A DNA stretch of 64,000 nucleotides from Lottia gigantea (taxonomy: Eukaryota; Mollusca; Gastropoda; Lottiidae): NCBI RefSeq assembly GCF_000327385.1, contig NW_008710834.1:726720-790719 (forward strand), given 5' to 3'. A program made the position numbers and the translations under genes. Of this stretch, positions 39,614 through 60,137 are shown piece by piece (the stretch's first letter is position 1; every line of letters begins with the position of its first letter). The notes under the pieces are model-generated. The model was not told the DNA's origin. It saw nothing but the letters and a program-made list of their open reading frames with translations, and ran no database searches.

Positions 39614-42600
39614 ATGAACATGAACAGGCCAATGGAAATTCTCGCTGAAATTTTTTGGAGTTTATATTGTATCTGCTTACTGATCGCAGGTAAGATACTG
39701 ATAATGGATCAAATAATTTTTTTTCTTCATGGCCATTTAAAACTCTTCTTCATTTTCTCTCCTTCGAGATTTCGGATGAAAGAAAAATTAAAGGTAAAAA
39801 AAAATAGCAATTCAAAAATATAAGAAAAAAATATGTTGATGTTGAAAACAAAAGTACAGCAACATTTTATTTAACATTTATTTATTCTTTAACGAAAAGG
39901 AACGGGAAAATTATTTCTATATAAAAAAGAACTTTCTAGGTTTAGTACACAGATCTTTTTGAAAAACTTTGAAATGGCAAAATCAGGTAAGGAGAACCAG
40001 AAGAATCATTTTAAATATCCCTCATAAACAACTTTGATTGCTTAGAGCTAAATGCTTTCAAAAGAATTCCTGAACATTGATATAAGCAGTATGAGTAGGC
40101 TTAGGCTATCTATTTACTTCTTTTGGTAAATTTTCTTATATTTATTTTTTAAAAATGTGGGAGATTACTGCATTCGTCAATGTTCCGAAGATAATGCGAC
40201 AAGAAAAGAGGAAAATATTTAACAACCGTAGCCAAATTATTACTTGAAATAAAATATATCTCGTAGGTACCTTTTTTGTGAATAGATAAGTATTTTTGGT
40301 CATATTTCTTCCTATATTATATAAGCTTGGGAAAGGAAGCCAATTAAATCATTTGGTTGGATTGGTTGCTTAAGTAGATACTTTTTATGTGATACCGAAT
40401 AGTGTAAGATGAAATAGCCACATGAATCTGGAAAATCTTAAAAGTTGTGACAAAAGGATTTAAAGGGACAGATGCGCAATTTTTTTTAAAGAACCGCATC
40501 TTAGTCTCAGAAACTGGATTTATTTTAGCTAAGTCAATCAGTAATAGTGTTCAAAGCTCACTGTCGAAATTTAAACCTTCAAATCCATGAGTGTCCAGAA
40601 TTACCCGCTTAGAAGTTAAAAAGACGAGTCGTCTTTTCTTAAGACACTACCACATCTTAGTTTTAAATATATTTGAAGGAATTATGCAATTTTCGTACAT
40701 TTCTAGTAGGTCTACTTCTGACGACTATTTACATATATTTAAGACTTAAATTAACCCCCAAAAATGGCGATGTCCCTTTAAAACTAGTGATGAACCTAAA
40801 ATGTTGAAAAGATGTGTATGTGGTACCTTTTTATGGTCCTCTGTTTTCAGATGTACTTGGTGAAGAAAAGAAGTGTTTAAAGAATGATATATTTGGTGAT
40901 AGAGAAGGCAATACATATTTTTGTCCTAATGATCTATCGGAGTATACCGAATGTTGTGAAAAAGACAGAGAGTTTACATGTTGTGAAAAAACTGAAGAAA
41001 AAAATGGGTAAGATTTAAAATAGTGAAACAAAAATTGTCAAGGATCAGAATGATTGAATAGTTGTTAAGATAAGAACGATCTGTTCTAAATCAGAACGAT
41101 TAGTCCAAAATCAAAACGATTTGTCCTAAATCAGAACGATTAGTCAAAATCAGAAAGATTAGTCAAAATCAGAAAGACTCGTCCAAAATGAGAACTACTA
41201 TTTCACTGAATTATAAAATTTTTCAGTGTCAGTCATAAAATTAAAACGATTTTTCAAATCAATTTATTAAATGGAAACTACTTATTCAGAACAATTTGCC
41301 AGTGTAACCCACAAAATCAGAAAGATCTATCCATAGTATCCACAAAATAAGAACGATCAATCCATAATCCAAAGCTTAAAATTAGAACAATCTGTCCATC
41401 CAAAAAATAAAATCAGAAAGATCTATCCATAGTATCCACAAAATAAGAATGATCAATCCATAATCCAAAGCTTAAAATTAGAACAATCTGTCCATCCAAA
41501 AAATAAAATCAGATCGATCTGTCAATCTAATGCACAACAACCAAAACAATTAAATCAAAGTATTTGTCAGAGCATCTGCAAAATCAGTACGATTTGTAAA
41601 TTCAAACCACTGAATCAAAACGAGCTACTAACTCAAATCACTAAATCAAAACGTTCAAACCATAAAATCAGAACGATCTGTCAATCCAAAATAGTATACA
41701 AGTAAAGCCACATTATCAAAACGGTTTACCAGTTAATAAACATGAAATGAGATTGTTTTATCAACCTCTACCACTAAATCACAGCGATTCAAGTTAACCT
41801 CAAAAATCAAAACGATCTGCCACTTCAAATCATTAAGCTAAAGCGATTTGTCGGATAAAACCACACAATCAGAACGATTTTTCTGTAAATACCACAAAAT
41901 CAGAACGCTTTTTCTGTAAAAACCACAAAAAAGCAGAACGATTTGTCAATTAAAACCACACAATCAGAACGATTTTGCTGTAAAAACCACAAAATCAGAA
42001 CGATTTGTCAATTAAAACCACGCAATCAGATCGATTTGTCAGAACTATTTGACAAATCGATTTGTCAGAAGGATTTGTCATTTAAAACCACACAATCAGA
42101 AGGATTTGTCAGAACTATTTGACAAATCGATTTGTCAGAAGGATTTGTCATTTAAAACCACACAATCAGAAGGATTTGTTAGTGAAAACCACAAAATCAG
42201 AAGGATTTGTCAGTGAAAACCACACAATCAGAACGATTTGATAATTAAAACCACACAATCAGAACGATTTGTTAGTGAAAACCTCAAAATCAGAACGATT
42301 TGTCAGATAAAACCACAAAATCAGAATTATTTTTCAGATAAAACCACAAAATCAGAATTATTTTTCAGTTTCAGCCACAAAATAAGAATAGGTTGTCAGT
42401 TGAAACCACAACAGGGTATTTATCAGAACGATTTGTTAAGGATATTTGTATGTTTGGTCAGAAAGAATCATGGCCATCATTTTTGGCATTGTAATCATTT
42501 TGATTTTGAATACTATTACAATGAAACTGCAAGAATACTGAAATAATCTACAATAAATGGCCCCTTCAACGTTGGAAGATGCGAAAAATCACAAATTTAC

Positions 42601-45600
42601 AACTTTCGACGGGCAAAAGCTCATCTTATGTTAACCTCATCGGGATAACTGATTGTGCTTATCATAACATGTGATATGTGCAAGCGATAATTTATGTCAA
42701 CAATAATATGTCTGTCATTGCGGATGTGACATTTTTCGGTAAAAGGCAGTTTGTGTAAGTAATATCGGAATGTATGTGTCATGTTAGATGTCCCTTGACG
42801 ACACCAAGTCTGTTACAAAATCAGAATTTTTCTTAGACACAGGCATCGCTTTTGCCACCATCGGATCGGCTGGTCGCGATTCCATGCTAGCCCTTCCAAG
42901 TTAAAAGACTGAGATCAAACCCTGGACCATTATTTCGAGTGCATTAATTATTCAACCTATTGTGTTTTATGTTTGCAATTTCCTACCTTCAAGAGGTTGA
43001 GTGAGGCGAGACTAAAGGAGTTTGCTTATCGTCTGATCTTATGAATGACATGGAAATGTTGTGTAAGGGAAATAGGAAGTTACGGCTTTGCGTACGCATC
43101 CGTAACAGATGAAAGAGACAAAGAGAAGTAATTAAAACTATTATTATCAATAGGGCTTTACGACATGAAACTATAAGGATGGTTCGCACTAGATGAACAC
43201 ATTCGGAAAGCATTGGGAAATACGTTACTCCATTATGGTATCGTCTGCATTGATTAGGATAACGCCTATATGACATTTCCCAAATTCAAGCTTGACAGTG
43301 AATGTAACATACTCTCACGACAACAGTTGAACAGAAAAGCATAAACTTTGATTTTCCGCATCTCCAACATTTTGTAGAAGAAGTAAAAGCTTTTTCACAT
43401 GAGGTATCAGGTGTCAGATGAGCTGACTATCGATAAACGTTTAGTCGTTCGGGCGGGATGATAAACCAAGACACCGTGTGCATGGGGCTGTGGACGTCAA
43501 ATAACTGCACACTGCATGGCAATACCCGTTTTTAATAGCCGACTCATGCGGAAAAAAAAATACTTAAAATCAATTTTATTTCATTTTATTTCCGAATTTC
43601 TATACTTGATCGAAAAGAGTGATTTTCATTTTGTATAATGTAAATGTTTAATCACCTAGACGTTTGAGGAAAATTTAATAATTTATATAATGTTTATGGA
43701 AATCACTTTGTTGTCATGTATTGTAATCTTCAATCAATAATATTTTTTTTAAATTCTGAAACCTTTGATGAATATGTTTTTCAAAATATCAATTCAATGA
43801 CAACAACATACTTTCAGTCTATTTCCTCTATGCGAATATCAATCGATTTGTGTTGATTTTAAAGATAAAATTAAATTTGACACATGTTACAGAAGATAGC
43901 TTGTCAGGCAAGTTAATATAAGCCCACTGGCAGCTTTGGTTTTGAATAAAAATATTTGGCAGTACAATAACAATCACCAGTATGAAATATTCAACCTTCA
44001 GTCACATACTTCTTTTGAACTTTTTGGGGCGATACTGAATAATATTACCATTTTGTCAAAATCTGTCAAAAATTAGGCCTTCTTGTCTTTTTACAGGTTA
44101 AAATTTAAACGAGTTTTCAAGAACAAGGGCAAAAACTCTGAAAACTCTACTAAACATTTTTCGATTTTTCTGATTTTCAAAAAGGTTCATCCCTGGTTGA
44201 TTAAATACACTCACACCAAGTTTTGAAAAAAATCTGTATATTTTTCTGATTTTCGACAGGGTTTATCCTTGATAACAAACACTCACACCAAGTTTCGTCA
44301 AAATCCGTCAAGAATTGTGCTTCTAGAGTGTTTACCTTCTAAAAATGAAACATATTTCATACTAAATATTTTTCGATTGCTCTGATTTTCGATAGGGTTT
44401 ATTGTTGGGTGATAACAAACACTCACACATAGTTTCGTCAAAATCTGTCAGGAATTGTGCCTTCTAGTGTGTTATGACTATGTTTGTATATCGGACTATT
44501 TTCAGATATGAACAGGGTTTATTATGGGGTACGATTGCTGCTGTGGTGTTACTGATGGTATTAGTTTGTTTCTGTATAAAGAAAGATGTCAACTGCTGTA
44601 CTTCAGATAGATGGATTTTCTATAAATATACACCAAGGTAGCCTGCTTATTTATATCAATTAGTTTTGTTCTTACAGAAAAAAGGCAGAGTAACCCAAAC
44701 AGTTAATCTTTCTATTACGGCATTGGGCCGGACTGGTATGGAATCCGCCATTTTTCTTTTTGTCCTGCTTCAAAACCAAACCTTCCGATCAATTTGTGGC
44801 AAATCTTAAAGCAAAATTCCAAAATCAACCACAAATTCTTATCGAAAGACCGTTTTGAAGAACAGGGACGTGTTCGGCAAGGCTGTTGCAAACACCTATC
44901 CTTGCAAACATGTGCAAATCAAGTACAGTTGGTTATGATTATTTGGACCATTTTGTCTTCGCAAAGTAAAAATAAATGTATTCATAGTACTCGCTTCACA
45001 AAATAAAAATCAATGAAATAAACTTACCAATACAACAGGAACAACACTGCTTTGTTACTTTTTTCACACTTTTATCTTTTTTTTTCATTCTAATTTCACT
45101 TTAAAACACAAAAACGTCAATTTATTCTCACTCCGTAAAAATCAGGCTTGTTTACCTTTATTGGCCTTCTGTATGATGCGTAACATCCGTTTTAAAATCT
45201 ACCATTTTCTTAAAGGGGGTAAGTGTTTTACAGCTGCATCATGTAATTTCAATAACCACGTGCATCCTAATCATCCCTGTGATAAAGTAGTATGGTCCAA
45301 AAGGACTCACAACTCGGTCGTTCTATTTATAAAGTATTTGTTGTTGAATGTGAGAACGAAGAACGTTCACGTTTCTATCACTCAAAGTTAACCTGGATAT
45401 ATTTTTAGAAACGAAACGATGTTCTTGATATTCCAAATTAACTAAAAAATATGGTTAAATTCGATTCCTGAGAACGAAAGTGCAAACTATCAAGTAGTTT
45501 TATGCCTTTTTCTGTCGTGGCCCCTGTCCGTCGGTCCGTACGTCCACAATTAGCTTGTGAACACAATAGAGACTACAGTTTTTAGTGTGATTATTGATAT

Positions 45601-46308
45601 TGATGAGATCTTGGACAAGTTCGAATTTGACGATATTTCGATGAATGTTTTTTTAGTTATTGCCCTTGATTAAGAAGTGCCAAAATTTGTTTAACACAAT
45701 ATAGACAGTTTCATCCGATTTAAATGAAATTTGATGTGATCATTAATCATGATCAGATCTTAGACAAGTTCGAATTTTTCGATAAACTGTTTTTGAGTTA
45801 TTGCCCTTGACGAAGGAAAAACACGTCATGCTGTTTATGAACACAATAGAGAGTACAATTTTCATCAGATTTAAATGACATTTGGCGTGAATATTTATAA
45901 TGATGAGATCTTGGACAAGTTCAAATTTGACTATTTTTCGATCTACCTAATTTGAATTATTGCCCTTGACTTAGTAACAACGCATCAAAATTTTTTGGCT
46001 TGTGAACACGATATAGGTGGCAGTTTATGTCAGAATTGTAATTAATTTTGTGTGTTTGTTTAAATCTACAATATCTTGCACAAATTGGATTTTTGGAATG
46101 ATTTGACACAGATTGGTGACCGACCTTGATCTACTGAAAATGTATCAGGGAAGTGGGCGTATCTTGCTTGACAACCACTTGTTATTATTTCAGCGGAAAG
46201 GAAGAGAAACGTAAACAATTTGTTGATAAAATGGGAAAAGAAAAACAGCAGTCCACAGATAATAATGGTTTTGTTTTTGATGAAGACTTGAATATGTCAG
46301 AAATATAG
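39614..46308 (+). CDS. Shisa-like/STMC6-type small membrane protein
   Basis: Four exons, 39614-39689, 40851-41007, 44506-44637 and 46194-46308 (480 nt, 159 aa), all with GT-AG ends and matching phases. Residues 1-25 are a signal peptide (hydrophobic IFWSLYCICLLIA). The ectodomain has exactly six cysteines, C34, C50, C60-C61 and C69-C70, in the C..C..CC..CC order of the Shisa/CYYR1/WBP1-VOPP1 (STMC6) superfamily, with FGDREGNTYFCP and YTECC. Residues about 83-102 span the membrane, followed by KKDVNCC (a possible palmitoylation site) and a charged tail ending in SEI, which fits a class I PDZ ligand. Family members act as membrane adaptors affecting receptor traffic. I cannot name an orthologue; no PPxY motif is present. 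The ATG at 39614 is the first in-frame one after the tttcag at 39550; a second at 39620 is possible. Confidence 0.75.
40459..40782 (+). mobile_element. TTTAAAGGGACA-ended MITE, copy 1
   Basis: 324 bp starting TTTAAAGGGACA and ending TGTCCCTTTAAA, a 12-bp perfect inverted end. The interior ('gctaagtcaatcagtaatagtgtt', split: gctaagtcaatc, agtaatagtgtt; 'agctcactgtcgaaatt'; 'gactatttacatatatt') is shared with 48645-48984. Lies in intron 1 of the STMC6-type gene. Confidence 0.85.
41060..42440 (+). repeat. About 30-bp minisatellite, intron 2 of STMC6-type gene
   Basis: Nearly 1.4 kb of irregular units with the core 'aatcagaacgatttgtca' and 'aaaaccaca'. Larger blocks are duplicated inside it: about 94 bp at 41318-41411 repeated at 41412-41507, and about 64 bp around 42055-42120 repeated at once. 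Chance open frames cross it and are not genes. Confidence 0.92.
43396..43556 (+). mobile_element. Diverged SINE fragment, intron 2 of STMC6-type gene
   Basis: Weak collinearity with the SINE at 62090-62460: 'gtttagtcgttcgggcgggatgataaacc' region (split: gtttagtcgttc, gggatgataaacc), 'gtgtgcatggggctgtg', 'cactgcatggcaatacccg'. It lacks both ends and is an old copy. Confidence 0.6.
44030..44480 (+). repeat. Degenerate tandem repeat of about 130-150 bp
   Basis: Three partial units share 'actcacaccaagttt', 'tcaaaatctgtca', 'ttttctgattttcga' and 'agggtttat'. It sits directly before exon 3 of the STMC6-type gene (44506). The text 'ggcaataactctgaaaactct' type also occurs at about 48155, so the family is dispersed. 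Confidence 0.75.
45515..46181 (+). repeat. About 150-bp degenerate tandem repeat element
   Basis: Begins with a pyrimidine-rich 'cccctgtccgtcggtccgt' block and holds at least three units in which 'gatcttggacaagttcgaattt' (here split: gatcttggacaag, ttcgaattt) and 'gttattgcccttga' recur about 150 bp apart (45608, 45757, 45908). It closes with 'aagtgggcgtatcttgcttg', right before the acceptor of the last exon at 46194. A related minus-strand piece lies at 53220-53412. Confidence 0.75.
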
Positions 46309-46680
46309 ATCTTAAAGCATCAATTAAATATTTGTTATTATTTATAATGTTTTTCAATGTTTCAAAATGTTTCAGACGAAAAAACTAAGAGCTATGGTAT
46401 TTTCAATACACAATCATAATGGTAAATGTGTAGAAAGCCTCAAATTTGCCCTTGATCTTAATTTATGTTATTAATAACACACCAAGTTCATCACAATCAG
46501 CACAATCGGCACAATGTCAATATTCACATAGTGATTTGGGCGTATAAAATTAGGGAATCAGTGATATTTTCTGATATTGGACTAGAGGTCGGTAAGGTGT
46601 CTTGACTCTTTGAGAAGAATAAAAGTAATATTGAAACCTTTCATATAAAATATATTTGACAGACAATTGAAATATCACAT

Positions 46681-46686
46681 AATAAA
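46681..46686 (+). terminator. Candidate poly(A) signal of STMC6-type gene
   Basis: AATAAA 373 bp after the TAG stop; the first clear canonical hexamer downstream on this strand. Confidence 0.45.
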
Positions 46687-46842
46687 ACCCAATATAAGAT
46701 ATATTACAATATGTACAAAGTTTATTTACATAACATACCAGAAGCCTGTTGCCAGATTAGTATAATTTAACTAGTGGTTTGTCCTCAATAAATTTGTTTT
46801 AAAAAGTGATGGAAAGAGTAATGCTGTTTCATACTTTACATC

Positions 46843-47132
46843 TTTACAATGTCCAGCTATTACAAACTGCCTCTAATACCTTGACTGCAATAGCCACCTT
46901 TCTTGTATCACAGACTAAAGCGATTTGATTCGAATACAGCCAATCAGAGATTTCATTATAAACATTATAGCTCTTGGTTTACAGACCATCCATCGAGATC
47001 TCTGATTGGCTAGTATTCGGTAGCATACAATCCAATCAAATCGCTGAATTCACAAAATTCCATGACACAAGAATAGTGGCTATTGCACTCAAGGTATAAG
47101 ACAAAGTTCGTAATAGCTTGACATTGTGAAGA
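46843..47132 (+). mobile_element. Long-TIR MITE, copy 1
   Basis: About 290 bp. The right end, read as complement (cttcacaatgtcaagctatt, then acgaactttgtcttataccttg), matches the left end (tttacaatgtccagctatta...) with scattered differences over about 70 bp or more, and the arms continue into 'gcgatttgatt' and 'agccaatcagagat', so most of the element is palindromic. Confidence 0.85.
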
Positions 47133-48644
47133 CAAATATAGACCCTTCAAACAGTTCATTTCAATTATTAGAGCATCCAGGACTGATTTTCAAAAGTAGT
47201 CTGATGTACTCTGGGTAAAAATCTTTGCTTGACCATACAATTTCTGAATTCACAAAACTTGATGACACTATTTTAAGGGATTGTTATCTAAATTGTGTAT
47301 GTTTATCGGGGACAATGATAGCATCAACTCGCACCATTCCAATTTTCAATAAGGCGTCTGTGGTTCTAACAATTCTACTAAAACTAATTGTTTTATGTTT
47401 GATTCTTATGTGATCCAAGCAAATTTTGCAGTGTCCCTGGAACACATAAAAACTTCGAAAACCTCTTAACAATCCCTCTCAGACACTTCTTTAACTGTAT
47501 ATCATCATTCATTAGACATATTAGTCAACTATAAAATAAGGCCCTCAAAACAACGCATAGTATGGTAGGTCCATGGAAATTTGGATGGATTTCTACACAA
47601 ATTTAACATAATTACAATGAAACAAACTCAAAAAACATTCTGAATTCATTCAAAGGAATTGTAAACAGGTTTCAAAATTTTTGTGTGTGCTGGGGACACT
47701 GAAAGCATCGATTATCACTTTGTTGTTATTCCACTTTAACTAAGCTTTTTATGAAAATGCCACTTTTGTAAAAGCTGCTAATTTTTTTAATAAGGCCCAG
47801 TGATGTCATAAAACACTTAGTTTTAGTTCAATTTCAGGAAACACAGACCTGACTGAAAATATGAATGGTGCCAATCGATGCTATCAGTGTTCCCTATTGA
47901 TACACATAAAAAGTCAAGAAACCCTCTTTATAATCCCTTTAAGGTTCTGGAATTTTAGACAAATATCTGAGCTTCACAACTCAAATAAGCATTCCTTTAA
48001 GAGTATCCACGTGACTCATTTTTGGTATTATTGTTATTAACTTCAAATGAACAAATTTAACAAAGTTCTTAACTGTCAACATCTTTCACACCAAACCTGA
48101 AAAATTTTCAAACTTTGAATTAACATCAATTCAATTTTTTCTTAATAAAAATCAAAGGCAATAACTCTGAAAACTCTAAACAAAAAATACTTAAATTCAA
48201 TCTCATCTTGATTCTTGTTTATAAACATACTTACAATAAAATCAATAAAAATTGTTCCATCAATAACAGACATGAACAAAAACAATAAACATTCTTTGGA
48301 GAATATGTGGTGGTTCAATAAAATGTAAAATGCAAAAAATATAAAAATGTTCATAATTCTTTTAATAGAATAAAGAATAACAAAAATGAACTTTTATCTT
48401 AATTCAAGATCAATAGTGAAAACTAAATTTCTACATTCCGATTCAGATAAAGTTGTAATAAATCATAACTTTGGTGCTCAATGCAGGCCTACTTGAAAAT
48501 ATATTCCCTGAATTTCTCCCAAAAATCTTTTTCCCTGGTGTAAATCTTCAAAGAAGCACATTACAAAATGGAAAAAAGACAGATAAAAAAAATAGGACAT
48601 AAAAGGCCAATCAGCAGATAAGTGAGATCAATATGAAAGGTTAG

Positions 48645-48984
48645 TTTAAAGGGACAGCTGCACCATTTTCTTTGACAATCATACTTTTAGTCTCAGAAAT
48701 GTGAATTTTTTTAGCTAAGCCAATCAGTAATAGTGTTCACAGCTCACTGTCGAAATTGGAGCCTTCAAATCCATGTGTGTCTAGAATTATCTGCGTTTGA
48801 ATGTTAAAATGACGACTCATTATTTTAAGATAGAAAAGACATAATTATATAGAAATAGTGAGTAAAATTCCTAGTTTGAAGTATTTTTGAAGGAATTATA
48901 CTATTTTCTAGTATTTTTGAAGACTATTTACATATATTCAAGACTAAAATCACCCCCCCAAAATGGCACATCTGTTCCCTTAAA
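48645..48984 (+). mobile_element. TTTAAAGGGACA-ended MITE, copy 2
   Basis: About 340 bp, starts TTTAAAGGGACAG and ends TGTTCCCTTAAA; the interior is collinear with 40459-40782. The right end carries an extra base compared with copy 1. Confidence 0.82.
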
Positions 48985-49449
48985 AATCGTCATACCTATC
49001 ACCAAAAAAATCCAAAAATTACAAAACAAAAGGGTTAAACTTCACAAATGAACCCAACCCAAAGAACAATTTGTGAGGAAATCGATAAATTGCTAATATC
49101 ATGGATTAACAATTTAGACTCAAATTATTGCATATGACGATGTTGTTGGATGACAATAAATGTTAAATATCCACTGATAAATATCTGATAACTTGCTTTA
49201 AGGTAGTCATGACTTCACTGTTAGTGCTTTCAGAATTCTTAATTTCAACCATATGCCAATTAAAACCCACTTTCCCATCACAATTTCCGATTCAAAATAT
49301 TTGCGATCAAATATTTTCTATGATAAGCCAAAACCACAATATTAGCAACACATTTTCACATAAGTGGTTGGTTAGTGAAGCCCACAGAGGATAGTTACAA
49401 GCAAAAATTGATGCTTTTCAAAACGACTGACCTCACAACACCCATTTCT

Positions 49450-58133
<8,684 letters not shown>

Positions 58134-58741
58134 GTTGATTAACGACGAGAACTTACGAGATGGTTTGTTTGACATGCCTCATTGACTGACTCCTGTCTGT
58201 AAAATGTTTAATATGCCTTATTGACCATCTTCTAATTTTTATGAGTTTTATTTTATGGAATACAATGTATTTCAGAAGTGTTTGGACTATTATACGTGAA
58301 TGTCCTTTGATTTATATTTTGTGTAAATTAGTGCATTCACATTGTGGTCTTTATTTTTCTATGGAGTGTGATTAGTGTCAAAATACAATTGTGGTCTCAA
58401 AACATGTATGTGGATGTATACTTAGCCTAATGTAGCCTAATTAAACCAGCAGCTTCTCTGTGGTGTTGCTTGACCATGTATGAGACCTTGTGAGTAGTTC
58501 GTGCGTTGCAACCTACTAGACATCTGGGAGACGATGCAGCCAAGTCCTCATGACTTTCGGACGAATGTCATCCTGTCTGGCGAGCTCATTGCGACAGCTT
58601 GTAGCTTTGGTGAGAGTGCATGCCATTTGATGGTCACGTTTCTTGAGGATTTATCCACCATTATATCATCTAGTGTTAAATCACCCTATTGCTTTAAGAT
58701 AAGGTGAAATAAAATCAACACAAATCAAATTTGTTCAATAA
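58134..58741. other. YIPF3 5' region and spacer to ZNF143
   Basis: Contains the YIPF3 5' UTR/promoter (minus strand) and the end of ZNF143 transcription. On the minus strand a cattttacag acceptor at about 58200 might mark a UTR exon, and an upstream ATG with a short frame ends at TAA near 58155. A 68-codon plus-strand frame at 58501-58707 has no recognised domain. Confidence 0.4.
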
Positions 58742-58747
58742 TTTATT
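58742..58747 (-). terminator. Candidate poly(A) signal of ZNF143
   Basis: AATAAA on the minus strand, about 1.4 kb after the ZNF143 stop. A nearer alternative on the same strand is at 59134-59139. Which is used cannot be told from sequence. Confidence 0.35.
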
Positions 58748-59726
58748 GAATGCTTAAGAGTAAATCTTTTTTAAACATTATTTGGAAACATTTTTAACAC
58801 AACAAACATAATTTTTGAATAAAAGAATAATTCCATTCTTATCAACAAGAACAAATTGTTTTCTTTTTAATCTATTATCAATCAAGCTCAATTTCAGTTT
58901 ATATTGATTTTTACTTTTGAAAAGTGATACTGAGAGCTTAAATCGAGCTTTACATAATTTTATCATTATATTAGTTTCAGTAACAATAATAAAATTTCAT
59001 TAAAAGGAATTGTATCACACGAAAAAAAAAACAGCTAGGCTGACATGGAACTTGTTCATCTACAAAAATATAACGATCTACCTTTTATATTTTACCGTAT
59101 TTTATCAAAAAAATAATCATTTCAATAATATATTTTATTTTCAAGTAATGCTTCATGGCAAGATGTCAAAAATTATGAGAGTACATTACAATGCTCCCAA
59201 ATCAAAAACATTAACAGTTTCATTATTCAATCTACTGACATTTTTTTTTTTTTTTTTCTGTAATCAAATTTTCACAGGATCTACCATTTTCATTGTCCAA
59301 ATTCTCTACCGTAAATCAATAAAATATTATCATCACATGTATTTTGATTACCGATGACACACTTTAATCTCATCCTGTAATAACAATGTATTGGCCTGTC
59401 TCCGTTTTTTTTTTTACTGAACGTGTACACATGTATAAAAATAGTAGAAATTAAAGTAATGCAACAAGACAATTGAGCTAAAGACCTGATTTTATCATTT
59501 AACATGTGTTCTCAACAAATTATAATACATAATATTATACACAAAAATATACATTAACAATTTATAAATAATATGTATAACTTCTATATATACAGTGTCA
59601 AGACATTTTGAGTACATGTATACCAGCGGCTAAACCATGCTTATTGTGTCAAAAAACAGTTTTTTGGTTGCTTTATGTTTTGAATCTTTCCCTCATGTGC
59701 AAAGTCAAAGATGTCAAACATTTGGT

Positions 59727-60060
59727 TAAAGGTGCGGGCAAACAAGCAATCTTGGTCGGAGACTTTTGTCGACAATTAGAGTTTTGCATGGGCATAAGCG
59801 GAGACAAATATCCCCAGTCAGTCGTTTTCCACCTTGTCGATAACCATGTGCAGAGCATGCAATTGAAATAAAAACGATTCTGATGATAATGATGGTCTGT
59901 CTTGCAGACGATAAAACTTTCAGAGACAATTATCAAAGTTGTTTGATATTATAAAACCTAGTCGGTGACACAATAATCTTATCACGGAAGCACAGGCACA
60001 CGCGAGATTTTATTCAAGATTCGAATCATGGACAAAAACTCTAACCAAGACCGCTTTCTT
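59727..60060 (+). mobile_element. AGCGGTCTTGGT-ended MITE, copy 2 (ZNF143 3' UTR)
   Basis: About 335 bp, left 'aagcaatcttggtcggaga', right 'ctctaaccaagaccgctt'; interior collinear with 54621-54958. It lies 77 bp past the ZNF143 stop, hence probably inside its 3' UTR. The 87-codon open frames here belong to the repeat. Confidence 0.82.
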
Positions 60061-60137
60061 CGAACAACTCTTGACTTGGGAGCATGGAGAAAGAATATTT
60101 TCAGAATAATACTTAAGACCTTGTCATTCTTGGATCA

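Larger units (their letters stand above)
46309..49449. other. Convergent 3' region, STMC6-type gene to YIPF3
   Basis: No coding region was found. It holds the 3' UTRs of the two facing genes. On the plus strand AATAAA occurs at 46681-46686. On the minus strand an AATAAA complement occurs at about 46720 and an ATTAAA complement at about 48361, so YIPF3's 3' end cannot be fixed. MITEs lie at 46843-47132 and 48645-48984. Confidence 0.5.

Noticed and set aside
42238-42546. 102-codon frame in the STMC6-gene intron
   Set aside because: It is mostly minisatellite-derived sequence (QNQNYFSDKTTKSE-like) with no splice support.
59608-59936. 87-codon frames on both strands
   Set aside because: They coincide with a MITE copy in the probable ZNF143 3' UTR.
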